DNA from: Jejuia pallidilutea
GTDB taxonomy: Bacteria > Bacteroidota > Bacteroidia > Flavobacteriales > Flavobacteriaceae
Direction of reading: 5' to 3'
Assembly: GCF_002973595.1 (NCBI RefSeq)
Contig: NZ_PVEO01000001.1
Location: 558,001-622,000, forward strand
DNA length: 64,000 nt
The translations under genes and the position numbers were made by a program. Numbering within the stretch: the first letter of the stretch is position 1; each line of letters opens with the position of its first letter. Below, piece after piece: positions 25,034-33,687 of this stretch. A model generated the notes under the pieces. That model had not been told where the DNA came from and ran no database searches. It saw only the letters and a list, made by a program, of their open reading frames with translations.

Positions 25034-26044
25034 ATGATATTAGTAACAGGAAGCACAGGGTTAGTAGGCGCACATTTACTTTATAAATTGGTTTCTGATA
25101 ATGAAACTGTTAGGGCCATTTACAGAACTGAACGCAAACTTGAAAACGTTAAAAAAGTGTTTTCTTGTTATACCCAAGCCTACCAAGAGCTTTTTAATAA
25201 AATTGAATGGGTAAAAGCCGATATTTTAGATATCCCTGCTTTAGATGATGCGCTTACAAATGTAAGCTACGTTTACCATTGCGCTGCTTTCGTGTCTTTT
25301 GAACCAGATAAATACCAGTTGTTAAGACATACAAATATTGATGGTACAGCAAATGTTGTAAATCTATGCATTACTAATGCTGTAAAAAAATTATGTTACA
25401 TTAGCTCTATTGCTACCGTTGGAAACCCTTTAAAAAATGAGGCCATAACCGAAGAAACCCATTGGAATCCTGAGGCAGACAATAGTGTTTATGCCATTAC
25501 AAAATATGGTGCCGAAATGGAAGTATGGCGTGGAACACAAGAAGGACTAGATGCTGTAATTGTAAATCCTGGTGTTATTCTTGGTGCTGGTATTTGGCGT
25601 TATGGTTCGGGTGTTTTATTTAAAAAAATACATAAGGGCATTACGTATTATACCTCTGGTAGCATTGCTTTGGTATCTGTAAAGGATGTTACGGCTATTA
25701 TGGTGCAACTTTTAAAAAGCGATATTAAGAACGAACGGTATATTCTGGTTGCCGAAAATTGGTCTTACAAATCGTTTTTACAAACTACAGCCAACGCTTT
25801 ACAGGTAAAACCTCCCAAAAAACTGGCAAAACCTTGGTTGCTGCAAATAGGTTGGCGACTCGATTGGTTAAAACGAATACTAACAGGAAAGCGAAGACGC
25901 CTTACCAAACAGTTGGCGCACTCCTTAATAACAAAAAAGAATTACAGTAATACTAAAATTACTGCCACTTTAAACTATAATTTTGAAGCTGTAGAAGATG
26001 TTATAGCTGAAGTGGCTACTCATTATCTGAAACAGCATCAATAA
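25034..26044 (+). CDS. Extended SDR (NAD-dependent epimerase/dehydratase family)
   Basis: 336 residues. The Rossmann fold has GSTGLVGAH (residues 6-14, GxxGxxG), and the active-site pair is the YAITK motif (Tyr-x-x-x-Lys) near residue 156. Upstream are ISSIATVG and the downstream substrate loop NPGVILGAGIWRYGSG. It is close to the NAD-dependent epimerase/dehydratase or dihydroflavonol-reductase-like subfamily; exact substrate unknown. The last 29 bases overlap the 3' end of the DUF4296 gene on the other strand. It is divergent from tyrS. Confidence 0.87.
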   Translation: MILVTGSTGLVGAHLLYKLVSDNETVRAIYRTERKLENVKKVFSCYTQAYQELFNKIEWVKADILDIPALDDALTNVSYVYHCAAFVSFEPDKYQLLRHTNIDGTANVVNLCITNAVKKLCYISSIATVGNPLKNEAITEETHWNPEADNSVYAITKYGAEMEVWRGTQEGLDAVIVNPGVILGAGIWRYGSGVLFKKIHKGITYYTSGSIALVSVKDVTAIMVQLLKSDIKNERYILVAENWSYKSFLQTTANALQVKPPKKLAKPWLLQIGWRLDWLKRILTGKRRRLTKQLAHSLITKKNYSNTKITATLNYNFEAVEDVIAEVATHYLKQHQ

Positions 26045-26507
26045 GTCTAGGCTCTTCTTCCTCTGTATCTATTATTTCTGCATCTAGCTCTAAAGCTTCT
26101 AGTTCTCGTTTAGCAGCCTTTAGTGAATCTGCTTTTCTTTTTTCTTTTAGCTCCCTATCGAGAATATCGGTATAATATGTTTTTAGTTTTGAAAGGCTAT
26201 CTTTTACCTTTTCGTAGATTTCCGCATACTCTTTCATATAATAAGTATAGTACGCATTACTGTTGGCAAACTGTGCACTGTCTATATTATACTTTTTATA
26301 GACATAACTTTCTGGAACAACTTTAGCACTATCCAAAACCTCTTTATCCCTTCCTGTTACTGCTCCAATTAATTTTAAATCGAGCAAAATATTAACCATT
26401 TGTTCTTTAGGGATTAAATTTTTGGGTTTTTCGGGTTTATTGTATTGGTAGCAGGAAGAAACCCATAATACAATACAAAATAGCACTAAAAGTTTTTTTC
26501 GTATCAT
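26016..26507 (-). CDS. DUF4296 lipoprotein
   Basis: 163 residues with a lipoprotein signal (LWVSSC, Cys19). The following KNLIPKEQMVNILLDLKLI and YVYKKYNIDSAQFANSN fit DUF4296, a Bacteroidota-specific domain of unknown function. The remainder is helical and acidic, ending in a run of Glu. The ATG overlaps the TGA of pyrC by 4 bases (ATGA at 26504-26507), so translation is coupled. Linkage with pyrC and a Dpm1-like gene is recurrent in Flavobacteria as far as I recall. Confidence 0.85.
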   Translation of the reverse strand: MIRKKLLVLFCIVLWVSSCYQYNKPEKPKNLIPKEQMVNILLDLKLIGAVTGRDKEVLDSAKVVPESYVYKKYNIDSAQFANSNAYYTYYMKEYAEIYEKVKDSLSKLKTYYTDILDRELKEKRKADSLKAAKRELEALELDAEIIDTEEEEPRLIDAVSDNE

Positions 26508-27850
26508 CTGTTAAAGGTTAATCGTTTTGCCGCTTTTGTATTTTGAAATTCAAAATTATGATACACCAAACTACCGTTTAGAATGGTATGCGTAATTCTA
26601 GATTTAAATGTTGCACCTTCAAAAGGAGACCATCCGCATTTGTATAAAATATTATCTTTTTGCACAGTCCAAGGATTATTTAAATCTACCAATACTAAAT
26701 CTGCATAGTAACCTTCTTTTATGTAACCTCTTTTTTCTACTTGGAACAATATAGCAGGATTATGGCACATTTTCTCAACTATTTTTTCAATTGAAATTTT
26801 ACCCTTATGGTACATTTCCAACATAGCTGGTAATGCGTGTTGTACTAATGGCCCGCCAGAAGGTGCTTTGGTATAAACGTTTTTCTTTTCTTCTATAGTA
26901 TGTGGTGCATGGTCTGTAGCTATTACATCAATTCTATCATCTAAAAGCGCTTCCCAAAGTTGGTCTCTATCTTTTGCAGTTTTAACAGCGGGATTCCACT
27001 TAATAAGCGTTCCTTTTTTCTTATAATCTTCGTCTGAAAACCATAAATGGTGAATGCATACTTCTGCTGTAATTTTTTTATCTTTTAAAGGAATATCGTT
27101 TCTAAATAAATGGGTTTCTTTTCCGGTTGATAAATGAAACACATGTAATCTAGCACCTGTTTTTTTTGCCAAAGCTATAGCTGTTGAAGATGATAGGTAG
27201 CACGCCTCCTCACTCCTTATAATAGGATGTTTTTCTATGGGAATGTCTTCTCCGTATGTTTCTATATGGGTTTTAAGGTTTTCGCGAATGGTAGCTTCGT
27301 CTTCACAATGCACCGAAATTACCATGTTTGTACTTTGGAATATTTTCTCAAGAATTTCTGGATCGTCCACCAGCATATTACCTGTAGAAGACCCTAAAAA
27401 TAGTTTTAAACCTGCAACCGCTGTTTCATCAACTTTTAAAATTTCGTCTAGATTATCGTTAGTGCCTCCAAACATAAATGAGTAATTTGCAGATGATGTC
27501 TTAGCCGCAATCTCAAATTTTTCCTCAAGTTTTTCTACCGTGGTAGTTTGTGGGTTTGTATTAGGCATTTCTATAAATGAGGTAATACCTCCCGCTAATG
27601 CTGCTTTAGACTCTGTTGCAATATCTGCTTTATGTGTTAATCCTGGCTCTCTAAAATGTACTTGGTCGTCTATAGCTCCCGGTAGTACATATTTACCTTC
27701 TGCATCAATTATGTTAACATCTGCCCATTTTGCACTTATCGAGGTGTCTATTTGCTTAATAATCTCGCCTTCAATTAGTATATCACCACTAAAAATTTTG
27801 CCTTCGTTAACAATTTTAGCGTTTTTAATAAGTGTTCTTTTTAGTTTCAT
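26504..27850 (-). CDS. pyrC: Dihydroorotase (multifunctional-complex type)
   Basis: Pyrimidine biosynthesis enzyme that cyclises carbamoyl-aspartate to dihydroorotate. 448 residues of the amidohydrolase superfamily. Metal/substrate region: GAIDDQVHFREPGLTHK, SVHCED, ARLHVFHLSTG, and IATDHAPHT with the catalytic Asp. The canonical HxH at the first strand reads Gln63-Val-His65, so one metal ligand is a Gln. I recall this as usual in Bacteroidota, so it is probably functional. The start overlaps the preceding glycosyltransferase stop by 1 base (TAATG). Confidence 0.92.
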   Translation of the reverse strand: MKLKRTLIKNAKIVNEGKIFSGDILIEGEIIKQIDTSISAKWADVNIIDAEGKYVLPGAIDDQVHFREPGLTHKADIATESKAALAGGITSFIEMPNTNPQTTTVEKLEEKFEIAAKTSSANYSFMFGGTNDNLDEILKVDETAVAGLKLFLGSSTGNMLVDDPEILEKIFQSTNMVISVHCEDEATIRENLKTHIETYGEDIPIEKHPIIRSEEACYLSSSTAIALAKKTGARLHVFHLSTGKETHLFRNDIPLKDKKITAEVCIHHLWFSDEDYKKKGTLIKWNPAVKTAKDRDQLWEALLDDRIDVIATDHAPHTIEEKKNVYTKAPSGGPLVQHALPAMLEMYHKGKISIEKIVEKMCHNPAILFQVEKRGYIKEGYYADLVLVDLNNPWTVQKDNILYKCGWSPFEGATFKSRITHTILNGSLVYHNFEFQNTKAAKRLTFNR

Positions 27851-28581
27851 TACAAATCTTTTCTTTTAAACAAACTTTTTAATTTCATTGAAATAACCCC
27901 AAAAACCGCTTCAGAAATAATTCCTGAACTGAGTTTAGACTCACCTCGTGTTCTATCGGTAAAAATAACGGGAACTTCTACAATTTTAAAATTTTTTAAG
28001 TAGGTTTTAAACTTCATTTCTATTTGAAACGCATACCCAATAAATTTAATTTTACGTAAATTTAGAGCCTCCAGCACATTGCGCCTATAACATACAAAAC
28101 CTGCAGTAGTATCATTTATATTCATACCAGTAATAAAGCGTACGTATTTTGATGCTAAATAAGACATTAACACCCTATTCATTGGCCAATTCACCACATT
28201 TACACCTGTTATGTAACGCGAGCCTATTGCCATATCTGCGCCCCCTTCGGCACAAGCCTTGTACAAACGTATTAGATCTTTCGGGTCATGAGAAAAATCG
28301 GCATCCATTTCAAATATATACTCGTATTTTCTAACTAAACTCCATTTGAACCCTAAAATATAAGCGGTACCCAAACCAGCTTTTTCTTCGCGTTGTTTTA
28401 AATGTAGCCTTCCAGGAAATATATTTTGAAGTGCTTTAACCTTATCTGAAGTACCATCGGGGGAATTATCGTCTACAATAAGGATGTGAATATCTTTAGA
28501 TTCTGAAAACACAGCCTTTATAATAAGTTCTATATTTTCAATTTCGTTATAGGTTGGAATGATTACTACAGCGTCCTTCAT
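27850..28581 (-). CDS. Polyprenol monophosphomannose synthase-like GT2
   Basis: 243 residues, family 2 glycosyltransferase. Motifs: VVIIPTYNEIENIELII, LIVDDNSPDGT (nucleotide-binding Asp), FEMDADFSHDP (metal-binding DxD-type) and AIGSRYITG. It resembles Dpm1, which moves mannose from GDP-mannose to a polyprenyl phosphate for later transfer in the periplasm. Whether the donor is mannose is not shown by the sequence. No C-terminal membrane segment. First gene of the operon with pyrC and DUF4296, with a -7 box at 28599-28606. Confidence 0.85.
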   Translation of the reverse strand: MKDAVVIIPTYNEIENIELIIKAVFSESKDIHILIVDDNSPDGTSDKVKALQNIFPGRLHLKQREEKAGLGTAYILGFKWSLVRKYEYIFEMDADFSHDPKDLIRLYKACAEGGADMAIGSRYITGVNVVNWPMNRVLMSYLASKYVRFITGMNINDTTAGFVCYRRNVLEALNLRKIKFIGYAFQIEMKFKTYLKNFKIVEVPVIFTDRTRGESKLSSGIISEAVFGVISMKLKSLFKRKDL

Positions 28582-28598
28582 CTAAAATAATATAAGGG

Positions 28599-28606
28599 CA
28601 AATGTA
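28599..28606 (-). promoter_or_regulatory. -7 promoter box of the GT2-pyrC-DUF4296 operon
   Basis: TACATTTG on the minus strand fits TAnnTTTG, 17 bases before the ATG at 28581. Confidence 0.5.
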
Positions 28607-28683
28607 CATTTTTAAGCTATTCTTTTTTTTAAAAATTTTGTAATATTTCATTCCTTCTGTAAAATTTATGATAATTTTAACCC

Positions 28684-29328
28684 ATGCTTCGAGAAGTACC
28701 ATCACATACACTCTATATATTTTTGTTACTAATTGGCTTGGTAACCATTGCCTTGGCCAAAAGCATTGCGCCAAAACGTTTTAACGATTTTATATTGGTA
28801 ATTAGCAATTCTAGGTACTTAAAGATTTATGGCAAAGACCAAAAATTTTTAGATTATTACGATGGGTTACTTTTTTTAAACCTAGTTATATCTGGCGCTA
28901 TTTTTTGTGCACTGTGTTTAGAGCATTTAACAAATACAGTACAAATAAATGTAACGCTAATCTTTAAACTAGCCGTTGGCATTGGTGTTTTTATGCTCGC
29001 CAAAGTACTTTTAGAACGCTTAATTGCTAGCCTTTTTGAGATTGATACTATAATAGATAATTATCTTTTCCAGAAAATTAGCTACAAAAACTATTTAGGC
29101 CTATTACTTTTACCAATTAACGCAATTTTAATATTTAGTATTACCCCAAACAAAAACATAATTTATGCGGTTTTGGCTATACTATTTCTTGTAAATCTAA
29201 GCGGTTTAATTACCTCATTTAAAGCGCATCAAAATGAAATAAAAAACAACTATTTCTATTTTATTTTGTATCTTTGCGCTCTCGAAATCGCACCCTATGT
29301 AATTATTTACGCGATTTATAGTGCCTAA
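28684..29328 (+). CDS. DUF4271 membrane protein
   Basis: 214 residues with about six hydrophobic segments (for example LYIFLLLIGLVTIALA, LVISGAIFCALCL, LLLLPINAILIFSI, LFLVNLSGLITSF). Matches DUF4271, a Bacteroidota membrane family without known function, normally encoded right before hemD, as here (18-base gap). No catalytic motif is visible. Being divergent from the GT2 operon, it probably has its own promoter in 28607-28683; I could not place it. Confidence 0.82.
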   Translation: MLREVPSHTLYIFLLLIGLVTIALAKSIAPKRFNDFILVISNSRYLKIYGKDQKFLDYYDGLLFLNLVISGAIFCALCLEHLTNTVQINVTLIFKLAVGIGVFMLAKVLLERLIASLFEIDTIIDNYLFQKISYKNYLGLLLLPINAILIFSITPNKNIIYAVLAILFLVNLSGLITSFKAHQNEIKNNYFYFILYLCALEIAPYVIIYAIYSA

Positions 29329-29346
29329 TTTAACTGTTTTGCGCCC

Positions 29347-30096
29347 ATGAAAGTAAAGACCATTTTAGTATCTCAACCAGAACCTAAAATTGAGAACTCC
29401 CCTTACTTCGACTTGCAAGAGAAAAAGAAAGTAAAAATAGACTTTAGACCTTTTATACATGTAGAAGGTGTTCCTGCAAAAGAGATAAGGCATCAAAAAA
29501 TTGATTTAAAAAACTACACCGCTATAATTTTAACCAGCAGAAATGCTGTAGACCACTTTTTTAGAGTAGCAGAAGAAATGCGCTTTAAGGTTCCAGATAC
29601 CATGAAATATTTTTGTCAATCTGAAGCTGTTGCCTACTATTTACAAAAATATGTGGTGTATAGAAAACGTAAAATTTATGTGGGGAAACGTACATTTGCA
29701 GAATTATCGCCTTTAATAAAGAAATATAAAGACGAAAAGTTTTTACTGCCCAATACAGATAAAGTAAAACCTGCAGTTCCTGAAACACTTAATGCTTTAG
29801 GTGTAGACTGGAAACAAGCTACCTTCTTTAAAACTGTGGTAAGCGATTTGTCTGATTTAGCAGATGTTTATTATGATGTTTTAGTGTTTTTTAGTCCCTC
29901 TGGCATAGAGTCTTTATTTCAAAATTTTCCAGATTTTCAACAAAATGAAACTAGAATAGCTGTATTTGGAAACACTACAATTAAAGCTGTAGAAGAAAAA
30001 GGGCTGCGTGTAGATATTGCTGCACCAACTCCAGAAACACCTTCGATGACGATGGCTTTAGAAAAATACATTGACAAGGTTAATAAAGGAAAGTAA
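29347..30096 (+). CDS. hemD: Uroporphyrinogen-III synthase
   Basis: Haem pathway enzyme that closes hydroxymethylbilane with inversion of ring D. 249 residues. HemD is poorly conserved, but typical features are present: an N-terminal ILVSQPEPKIENSPY, YTAIILTSRNAVDHFF, VLVFFSPSGIESLFQNFP and TRIAVFGNTTIKAVEEKGL, with a C-terminal TPETPSMTMALEKYI. The gene follows DUF4271 with an 18-base gap and ends at a terminator. A TATCTTTG box at 29269-29276, inside DUF4271, may give hemD an extra promoter. Confidence 0.9.
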   Translation: MKVKTILVSQPEPKIENSPYFDLQEKKKVKIDFRPFIHVEGVPAKEIRHQKIDLKNYTAIILTSRNAVDHFFRVAEEMRFKVPDTMKYFCQSEAVAYYLQKYVVYRKRKIYVGKRTFAELSPLIKKYKDEKFLLPNTDKVKPAVPETLNALGVDWKQATFFKTVVSDLSDLADVYYDVLVFFSPSGIESLFQNFPDFQQNETRIAVFGNTTIKAVEEKGLRVDIAAPTPETPSMTMALEKYIDKVNKGK

Positions 30097-30122
30097 ATAC
30101 TTATTTAACGATACACAAACTC

Positions 30123-30148
30123 AAGTCCGATTTAAATCGGGCTTTTTT
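30123..30148 (+). terminator. Rho-independent terminator after hemD
   Basis: AAGTCCGATTT (30123-30133) pairs with AAATCGGGCTT (30134-30144), one G-U pair, then a T-run. 26 bases past the hemD stop. Confidence 0.85.
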
Positions 30149-30305
30149 TATTTCGAAAAACTAAATATTAATCAATTTATCGCTAATTCAACTATATTTT
30201 AAAAATAAAGGACATTAATTTACAAGGATACTACTACATTTTTTGTAAAATTGAATTTAAAAACAAAGAAAACAAAAAACTGTTTTAATGTAATACCTTG
30301 AAAAA

Positions 30306-31547
30306 TTGCTAAAAAAGTGCTTAATAATAATTACAGTATTGGGAATAACAACAAACGTTTATTCTAAGGCTTTTAATGCATCTGGAAAAAAACTTAATCC
30401 CCCACCTATCTGTACAGGACTTATCTATCCCGCAAATGGCGAAACCAATATTCCAGTTACAATAACAATATCTTGGATTAGGGTTAGTAATACTTTGGGG
30501 TACAAACTAACTGTAGGAACAACTTTTGGAGGCAATAATATATTAGATAATTTGGATATTGGAAATGCAGCGACTTATAGCTTCACCAACAAACTACCAG
30601 AAAACACTACTATTTACGTACGCATTACCCCCTACAATGCAGATGGCGACGCTATAAATTGCAACGTGCAAAGCTTCACTACGGGTCCAGATATTCCGCC
30701 TCCTACGTGCAGCACATTATTAAACCCTGTTCTTGGAGCCACCAATGTTGGTATAACGCCTACAATATCATGGCAGCCAGTTGCAACTGCAGCTGGTTAT
30801 GGATTAACTATTGGCACCGACCCAAATAATAATGACATATTATATAACGAAGATGTTGGAAATGTAACTAACTATACCCTATTAGAAGCCCTACCCAACG
30901 GAACTACAGTTTACATTACTATAGTGCCATACAACTTAGCTGGAAATGCTACTGGATGTAACTTTTCGTTTTTTACAACAGGTGCGACAAATTTAAGACC
31001 AATTTGCACCACGCTAACAGAGCCAAGACCAGAGTCGCAACTTGTTCCTGTTAACACTAATTTAGTATGGGAACCCGTGCCAGGAGCTGACGGCTATATT
31101 ATAACCTTAGAAACCTTTACCAATAATATAGATATACTAAACCGATTTGATGTTGGCAACACAACGGTTTACGATATTCCAGCAGATTTACCAGAAAACA
31201 CTACTTTGTACGTTATTATTACGCCTTACAACGTATATGGGGAAACCGAAGATTGCACTGAACAAACATTTACAACTGGATTAAAGGACGTTATTATACC
31301 GCCAAAATTTTTTACCCCAAATAATGATGGGTTTAATGACTACTGGATAGTACCCAACCCTACCAACCGAATACAGCAGGTTAATATCTATAACAGATAT
31401 GGAAAACTATTAAAACAATTAACAGATCAAACAAAAGGATGGGATGGAAAATTCAATGGTTTTCCAATGCCGTCAGATGATTACTGGTATTTAATTATTT
31501 ACATTGACGGCAAATCTATAACAGGTCATTTTAGCTTAATAAGATAA
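30306..31547 (+). CDS. Secreted repeat protein with gliding-motility/T9SS type B C-terminal domain
   Basis: 413 residues. Signal peptide (LIIITVLGITTNVYS). Three tandem fibronectin-III-like repeats of about 95 residues (roughly 31-125, 131-222, 229-323), each opening with a Cys-x-x-Leu, containing ISW or LVW and ending QSFTTG or equivalent; a conserved Cys recurs. The C-terminal FFTPNNDGFNDYWIV ... NIYNRYGKLLKQL ... GWDGKFNGFPMPSDDYWYLI is the type B domain of T9SS cargo. Starts with TTG at 30306, the only in-frame start after a stop at 30291. Probably a surface adhesin or structural protein. Confidence 0.82.
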   Translation: MLKKCLIIITVLGITTNVYSKAFNASGKKLNPPPICTGLIYPANGETNIPVTITISWIRVSNTLGYKLTVGTTFGGNNILDNLDIGNAATYSFTNKLPENTTIYVRITPYNADGDAINCNVQSFTTGPDIPPPTCSTLLNPVLGATNVGITPTISWQPVATAAGYGLTIGTDPNNNDILYNEDVGNVTNYTLLEALPNGTTVYITIVPYNLAGNATGCNFSFFTTGATNLRPICTTLTEPRPESQLVPVNTNLVWEPVPGADGYIITLETFTNNIDILNRFDVGNTTVYDIPADLPENTTLYVIITPYNVYGETEDCTEQTFTTGLKDVIIPPKFFTPNNDGFNDYWIVPNPTNRIQQVNIYNRYGKLLKQLTDQTKGWDGKFNGFPMPSDDYWYLIIYIDGKSITGHFSLIR

Positions 31548-31562
31548 TATCTTAAAATTTAA

Positions 31563-33158
31563 TTAAAACGCATAACGCTGCGGACCACCACGCCTAATTT
31601 CTTCGGTACAATGCGCTTCAAACTTTTTAAAATTCTCTCTAAATGCATTGGTTAATTTAAATGCCATAGTATAATAAGCTTCATCGTCATTCCACGTTTG
31701 CCTAGGGCTTAAAACACTGGTTGGCACCCCGGGGCAGGTTCTAGGTTGGGCTACACCAAACACGGAATGAATGTGATAGTGGTCGTAATCGTACAAACCT
31801 AAATCACCATTTAAAACCGCATTAATCATAGCCCTAGTATATTTTAATTCCATGCGCTTTCCAACGCCATAGGGGCCACCTGTCCAGCCTGTATTAATTA
31901 GCCAAACGTTTACACCTGCTTCAATCATCTTATTACTTAGCATTTCTGCATATTTAGCCGGGTGCAAGGGCATAAATGGGGCTCCAAAACAGGCCGAAAA
32001 TGATGGTTGCGGTTCTTTAACACCAGCTTCAGTCCCCGCCACTTTAGCAGTATATCCAGAAATAAAATGATAAGCTGCTTGACTTGGCGTTAATTTAGAT
32101 ATAGGAGGAATAACACCAAAAGCATCGGCAGTTAAAAAGAAGATGTTTTTAGGGTTTTTACCTACTGATGGAACTTTAATATTTTCAATATGATGAATGG
32201 GGTAACTTACTCTTGTGTTTTGGGTAATTGATGTATCGGCAAAATCTACAACACCTTTATCATCTAAAATTACATTTTCTAATATGGCTCCTGGCTTAAT
32301 GGCATCGTAAATTTCTGGTTCCTGATCTTTAGAAAGATTAATTACTTTGGCATAACACCCGCCTTCAAAATTAAAAACGGTATTCTCGTTGGTCCAACCA
32401 TGCTCGTCATCACCTATTAAACTTCTATTAGGATCGGTAGAAAGTGTGGTTTTTCCAGTTCCAGACAATCCAAAGAAAATAGCCGTATCGCCAGCAGCAC
32501 CTACATTTGCGCTACAATGCATAGGCAACGTGTTTTTTTCTACAGGAAGTATAAAATTTAAAGCCGAAAAAATACCTTTTTTAATTTCACCAGTATAACC
32601 CGTACCACCAATCAAAGCAATTTTTTTACTAAAATTTAAAATTGCAAAATTATGTTGCCTTGTACCATCTGCCTCAGCATTTGCCTTAAATCCTGGCGCA
32701 TTAACAACGGTCCATTCTGCCTCAAAACTTTCCAATTCCTCGGCTGTAGGCCTTAAAAACATATTATACGCGAACATGTTACTCCATGGATATTCGTTAA
32801 TTACACGAATATTTGTTTTGTAGTTCTGGTCTGCACAAGCATAACAATCGCGTACAAAAATCTCTTTTCCAGACAAATATGCAGTGACCTTATCGTAAAG
32901 TTTATCGAAATTTTCTGGTGAAAAAGGAATATTAATATTGCCCCACCAAATTTTATCTTCGGTAATAGCATCATTTACAATAAACCTGTCTTTTGGAGAT
33001 CGTCCTGTAAACTCACCAGTATTTACAGCCAAGGCACCAGAAGATGCTTGTACACCTTGTCCTTTTTCAATAGTAATACGATGTAAATCTTCAGGAGATA
33101 ATTGATAGTTAATTTTTGAATTTTTTATACCGTAGGATTCTAAAGCAATAGTTTTCAT
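31563..33158 (-). CDS. pckA: Phosphoenolpyruvate carboxykinase (ATP)
   Basis: Converts oxaloacetate and ATP to PEP, CO2 and ADP, the gluconeogenic entry step. 531 residues, normal length. Kinase P-loop GLSGTGKTTLS near residue 235, metal/nucleotide loop LIGDDEHGW, GEFTGRSPKDRFIV near the N-terminus, and NTGWTGGPYGVGKRM near residue 440. Together with the 1150-residue protein at 7555 this may be one of two PEPCKs in the window. It is monocistronic. The 3' end lies 15 bases from the convergent stop of the repeat protein at 31547. Confidence 0.98.
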   Translation of the reverse strand: MKTIALESYGIKNSKINYQLSPEDLHRITIEKGQGVQASSGALAVNTGEFTGRSPKDRFIVNDAITEDKIWWGNINIPFSPENFDKLYDKVTAYLSGKEIFVRDCYACADQNYKTNIRVINEYPWSNMFAYNMFLRPTAEELESFEAEWTVVNAPGFKANAEADGTRQHNFAILNFSKKIALIGGTGYTGEIKKGIFSALNFILPVEKNTLPMHCSANVGAAGDTAIFFGLSGTGKTTLSTDPNRSLIGDDEHGWTNENTVFNFEGGCYAKVINLSKDQEPEIYDAIKPGAILENVILDDKGVVDFADTSITQNTRVSYPIHHIENIKVPSVGKNPKNIFFLTADAFGVIPPISKLTPSQAAYHFISGYTAKVAGTEAGVKEPQPSFSACFGAPFMPLHPAKYAEMLSNKMIEAGVNVWLINTGWTGGPYGVGKRMELKYTRAMINAVLNGDLGLYDYDHYHIHSVFGVAQPRTCPGVPTSVLSPRQTWNDDEAYYTMAFKLTNAFRENFKKFEAHCTEEIRRGGPQRYAF

Positions 33159-33254
33159 AATTTGAATATAGTTTGTCGTGAAATCTTTAAGGCAAAATAT
33201 TTATATTACAAAATTATGATATTATTTTTAACTAAAAATATAAAATTCGTATTT

Positions 33255-33641
33255 TTATGACTTTAATTTTACGAAATTAATAATTAAAACCACCCAAGAC
33301 GCAATTAAAAACAACCCTCCTATTGGTGTAATAAAGCCAATAGATTTGAAATTAAAACTAGATAGTTGATTCGTTGCTAAACCATATATAGAACCAGAAA
33401 ACAAAACCACACCAAAAATAACCAAATAAAAAATGATGTTTTTACATCCAGAGCTCACTAAACTTGTACTGCCAACAAATAATAATAAAAGGGCATGATA
33501 CATTTGGTAACGCACACCCGTTTCAAAAGTTTGCAAATTTTCTGGAGACAAGTGTGCTTTTAACCCGTGAGATGCAAAAGCACCGAGAATAATTGATAAC
33601 ACACCCAAAATAGCCGCAGAAATTAGTATAATTTTAGTCAT
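33255..33641 (-). CDS. DUF423 membrane protein
   Basis: 128 residues, four hydrophobic helices. The LGAFASHGLKAHL stretch and the following FETGVRYQMYHALLLL are the DUF423 (TMEM256/YgdD) signature. Function unknown; family members are small inner-membrane proteins. It sits between pckA and the divergent saccharopine-dehydrogenase-like gene. Confidence 0.93.
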   Translation of the reverse strand: MTKIILISAAILGVLSIILGAFASHGLKAHLSPENLQTFETGVRYQMYHALLLLFVGSTSLVSSGCKNIIFYLVIFGVVLFSGSIYGLATNQLSSFNFKSIGFITPIGGLFLIASWVVLIINFVKLKS

Positions 33642-33687
33642 TTTTAAATTTTAATAGTTTAAACAAATTTACTCAACATATAACAAT

